DNA of 7,275 nucleotides from CAYNFT01 sp964396535 (GTDB lineage: Bacteria; Chloroflexota; Dehalococcoidia; Dehalococcoidales; UBA2162). The DNA is taken from positions 1 through 7,275 of the forward strand of contig CAYNFT010000097.1 in the NCBI GenBank assembly GCA_964396535.1, written 5' to 3'. Each line of letters starts with the position of its first letter. The first letter of the stretch is position 1. Both the position numbers and the translations under genes were made by a program. The notes beneath the pieces were generated by a model. The model was not told the DNA's origin and did no database searches. It worked only from the letters and a program-made list of their open reading frames with translations. Positions 5,919-7,275 of this stretch are shown here, in pieces.

Positions 5919-6015
5919 AGCAAAAGCAATTTTTAACTAGCCCTTAATCATTCGAGCTGAGTAACACAAGCCTGCTAGCCCGTGCAACACCAATCACCTT
6001 GACGAGCCCACAGCC

Positions 6016-6045
6016 TTGACAACCTAGTCTTGGCTTAATTAGACT
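6016..6045 (+). promoter_or_regulatory. Weak promoter candidate for the CCG-protein gene
   Basis: A perfect -35 TTGACA (6016-6021) is followed after 18 bp by TAGACT (6040-6045), which matches four of six -10 positions. The predicted start near 6052 would leave a leader of about 200 nt. A closer -10-like TAGAAT at 6228-6233 lacks a -35. Neither is strong. Confidence 0.3.
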
Positions 6046-6071
6046 GTTAATTGGAAGCCGTTGATGGGTAA

Positions 6072-6230
6072 ACACGCATAACGAGTTACGCTCTGAATGT
6101 CCCTAACTTTGTTGAAGCCCAAGCCGTTTTTAGAGTTACAGTTTGCCTGACCGAAATTGATGCCTTAATCAGTGGTGTAATGCCCTTAGCGGAGAAACCC
6201 GGCGATAAAGCCGAATTGCTTACCGGATAG
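6072..6230 (+). pseudogene. Open frame of 52 codons without a start codon, possible gene remnant
   Basis: One frame is open from just after a TAA (6069-6071) to the TAG at 6228-6230. It reads like ordinary protein in its second half, for example VEAQAVFRVTVCLTEIDAL and later MPLAEKPGDKAELLTG. The only ATG is late (6179-6181), there is no ribosome site, and no family was recognised. It could be the decayed 3' end of a gene once placed upstream of the CCG-protein gene, but an open stretch this short can arise by chance. Confidence 0.2.
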
Positions 6231-6236
6231 AATAGG

Positions 6237-6260
6237 ATGGGTAAAATACAGCATGGATAA
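6237..6260 (+). other. Seven-codon upstream frame overlapping the CCG-gene start
   Basis: ATG at 6237 begins a frame encoding MGKIQHG that stops with TAA at 6258-6260, overlapping the first codons of the CCG gene in another frame. It has no good ribosome site of its own. It might affect initiation at 6253 if translated, but is more likely incidental. Confidence 0.15.
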
Positions 6261-7260
6261 TAAAGAATTGATTCCTCCCGGTTTAACTTACCTGGCTGAC
6301 AACATCACCTCCAAGAACAATATATTAGGTGCTTCCAGAGGGGCAGGGGCTAAGTGGGCTAAAGGTCTCAACCTTCCTGAAAAGGCAGAGACCATATTTT
6401 TTGCCGGGTGTGGGTATCAGTATTCCAACGAGCTGGAATCCTTGATGAATCTGATACGGAAGATAGATAAGAGTGCTATTAGCACTGAACTGACGATGAG
6501 TCTCGCTGGTTTTCAGAAGAAGCTGGGGATTGATGCAGCCGGGATATATCGCAAGATAAGGGGTAGCGGCAGCGATACTGAGGCTCAGCCGCTACGGGAT
6601 GCAGTCAAGGTACTGAGCAGTCTTGGAGTAAAGTTTGGCTATCTGGCTGATGACGAGCCATGCTGCGGAGGATTGCTGTATTACATCGGGATGCAGAAAG
6701 AATTTACCGGACATGCTCAGGAGGTATATGATAAGCTCAAATCGAGAGGGGTAAAGCGGATAATTGGCATTGTCCCTTCGTGCACCTATACTCTTCGTCA
6801 CTTAATACCCAACAGTGTCGGTGCAGATGACTTAGAAGTCAAGCATTTCTGCGAGGTAGTCGCTGAGAATATCTCCTCCCTCAAGCTGCGTTTCCCGAGA
6901 AAAGTAAAGGTTACCTATCATGACCCCTGTCAGCTGGCTCGTTACATGGGGCTGGTAGAGGAGCCGCGCCAGATATTGAGGGCAATCAAGGATATTGAGC
7001 TTGTAGAAACTGACTGGACCAAAGGTGAGTGGGCAACATGCTGTGGGGGCGGAGGCGGATTTGAGGCAGTCTTTCCCGAGTTAAGTCAGATTCTGGCAGT
7101 GAATCGGGCGAAGGAGCTGCTTGAGACTGGAGCCGAGATTATTGTTACTCACTGTCCTGGGTGTATTATGCAGTTAGAGACAGGGCTCAAGGAACTGAAG
7201 GTCAATAACGTAGAGGTTCTTGATCTGGCTCAAATCGTGGCTACGGCTATGGGGGTTTAA
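6253..7260 (+). CDS. CCG-domain (HdrB-like) iron-sulfur protein, 335 aa
   Basis: This (Fe-S)-binding protein resembles HdrB and the C-terminal half of GlpC/LutA-type redox subunits, which handle electrons or disulfides next to a flavoprotein partner; it is probably cytosolic. The second CCG domain is canonical: Cys226, then Cys263-Cys264 after 36 residues, then Cys301-x2-Cys304 after 36 more, the pattern that binds a non-cubane [4Fe-4S] cluster in HdrB. The first domain is atypical. It has Cys53 (FFAGCG), Cys137-Cys138 (CCGG) and Cys177 (PSC), with a long 83-residue first gap and a missing first Cys of the final CxxC (Val174). There is no N-terminal ferredoxin domain, unlike GlpC or the usual 400-plus-residue fusions. 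The ribosome site is weak (AGGATGG at 6234-6240, 12 nt away). A partner flavoprotein or ferredoxin may be encoded just downstream. Confidence 0.88.
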   Translation: MDNKELIPPGLTYLADNITSKNNILGASRGAGAKWAKGLNLPEKAETIFFAGCGYQYSNELESLMNLIRKIDKSAISTELTMSLAGFQKKLGIDAAGIYRKIRGSGSDTEAQPLRDAVKVLSSLGVKFGYLADDEPCCGGLLYYIGMQKEFTGHAQEVYDKLKSRGVKRIIGIVPSCTYTLRHLIPNSVGADDLEVKHFCEVVAENISSLKLRFPRKVKVTYHDPCQLARYMGLVEEPRQILRAIKDIELVETDWTKGEWATCCGGGGGFEAVFPELSQILAVNRAKELLETGAEIIVTHCPGCIMQLETGLKELKVNNVEVLDLAQIVATAMGV

Positions 7261-7265
7261 GTAAG

Positions 7266-7275
7266 ATGTCTGTCT
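7266..7275 (+). CDS. Possible start of the next gene, cut by the right edge
   Basis: An ATG at 7266 follows the CCG-gene stop by 5 bp, with a GGGGG run about 10 nt upstream that could serve as a ribosome site. Only three codons (MSV) are visible, so no product can be named. The tight spacing would fit an operon with the CCG protein, whose relatives usually have a redox partner. Confidence 0.3.

Larger units (their letters stand above)
5906..6245 (+). repeat. Three direct copies of ATGGGTAAA
   Basis: The 9-mer ATGGGTAAA occurs at 5906-5914, 6064-6072 and 6237-6245, always on the + strand and with starts 158 and 173 bp apart. The last copy lies just before the start codon at 6253. The flanking bases differ, so the repeat does not extend. 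It may be a protein-binding word, a trace of duplication or chance. Confidence 0.3.
5795..6252. other. 458-bp divergent intergenic region
   Basis: This is the space between the divergent zinc-ribbon gene and the CCG-protein gene. The left third (to about 5940) is strongly AT-rich and holds the ribosome site, -10 element, palindrome and phased AATTAT words of the minus-strand gene. The rest has a more ordinary base composition. It contains a weak + strand promoter candidate (6016-6045), three copies of ATGGGTAAA and an open frame without a start codon (6072-6230). No tRNA, riboswitch fold or terminator was recognised. Confidence 0.6.

Noticed and set aside
5940..6250. Structured RNA gene or riboswitch ahead of the CCG gene
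   Set aside because: Only short stems (for example CGGC/GCCG at 6200-6213) were found, with no tRNA-like cloverleaf, known riboswitch core or terminator.
6592..6801. 69-residue open frame on the minus strand
   Set aside because: It is antisense to the CCG-domain protein across its first CCGG motif and shows no features of its own.

Overview
The window reads as a piece of chromosome from an anaerobic bacterium. The evidence is an oxygen/nitric-oxide defence gene set typical of strict anaerobes (rubrerythrin, FprA-type flavodiiron protein, flavin-reductase/rubredoxin fusion), an HdrB-like iron-sulfur protein, strong Shine-Dalgarno sequences and an ordinary sigma70 promoter. Base composition looks close to balanced. 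The protein flavour recalls sediment Chloroflexota (Dehalococcoidia-like) or Moorella-like Firmicutes, but that is an impression from family resemblance and was not tested by search.

Layout. (1) Positions 2-1372, + strand: the 3' nine-tenths or less of an AMP-forming acyl-CoA ligase, cut by the left edge. (2) 1496-2380, +: a metallo-beta-lactamase-fold hydrolase with its own ribosome site. Its 3' end overlaps the next gene tail to tail by 7 bp. (3) 5404 down to 2374, - strand: a compact four-gene operon, ferritin-like diiron protein > hrb > fprA > rbr, with gaps of 70, 1 and 23 bp. A near-consensus promoter (TTGACA, 17 bp, TATTAT) lies just upstream, within 5453-5481. (4) 5794-5561, -: a 77-residue, eight-cysteine zinc-ribbon-like protein of unknown role, upstream of that promoter. 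(5) 5795-6252: a 458-bp divergent intergenic region, AT-rich on its left side. It holds an 18-bp near-perfect palindrome placed 42.5 bp from a predicted start site, helically phased AATTAT words, a 9-mer present three times, and an open frame without a start codon. (6) 6253-7260, +: a CCG-domain (HdrB-type) iron-sulfur protein. A possible next gene starts at 7266.

How the genes work together. By analogy with the characterised Moorella thermoacetica rbr-fprA-hrb cluster, Hrb should take electrons from NAD(P)H through flavin to its rubredoxin domain and pass them to FprA, which reduces O2 to water or NO to N2O. Rubrerythrin removes peroxide. The extra ferritin-like protein at the head of the operon is probably a second diiron peroxidase/oxidase or iron-handling protein. 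The zinc-ribbon gene has a promoter layout that suggests control by a CRP/FNR-type activator, and its transcript could run on into the defence operon. The flanking genes (acyl-CoA ligase, MBL hydrolase, CCG protein) look like separate catabolic or electron-transfer functions.

No tRNA, rRNA, CRISPR array, insertion sequence or convincing rho-independent terminator was seen. All protein families here are known. The least explained parts are the small Cys-rich protein, its putative operator, and the 370-bp stretch in front of the CCG gene.
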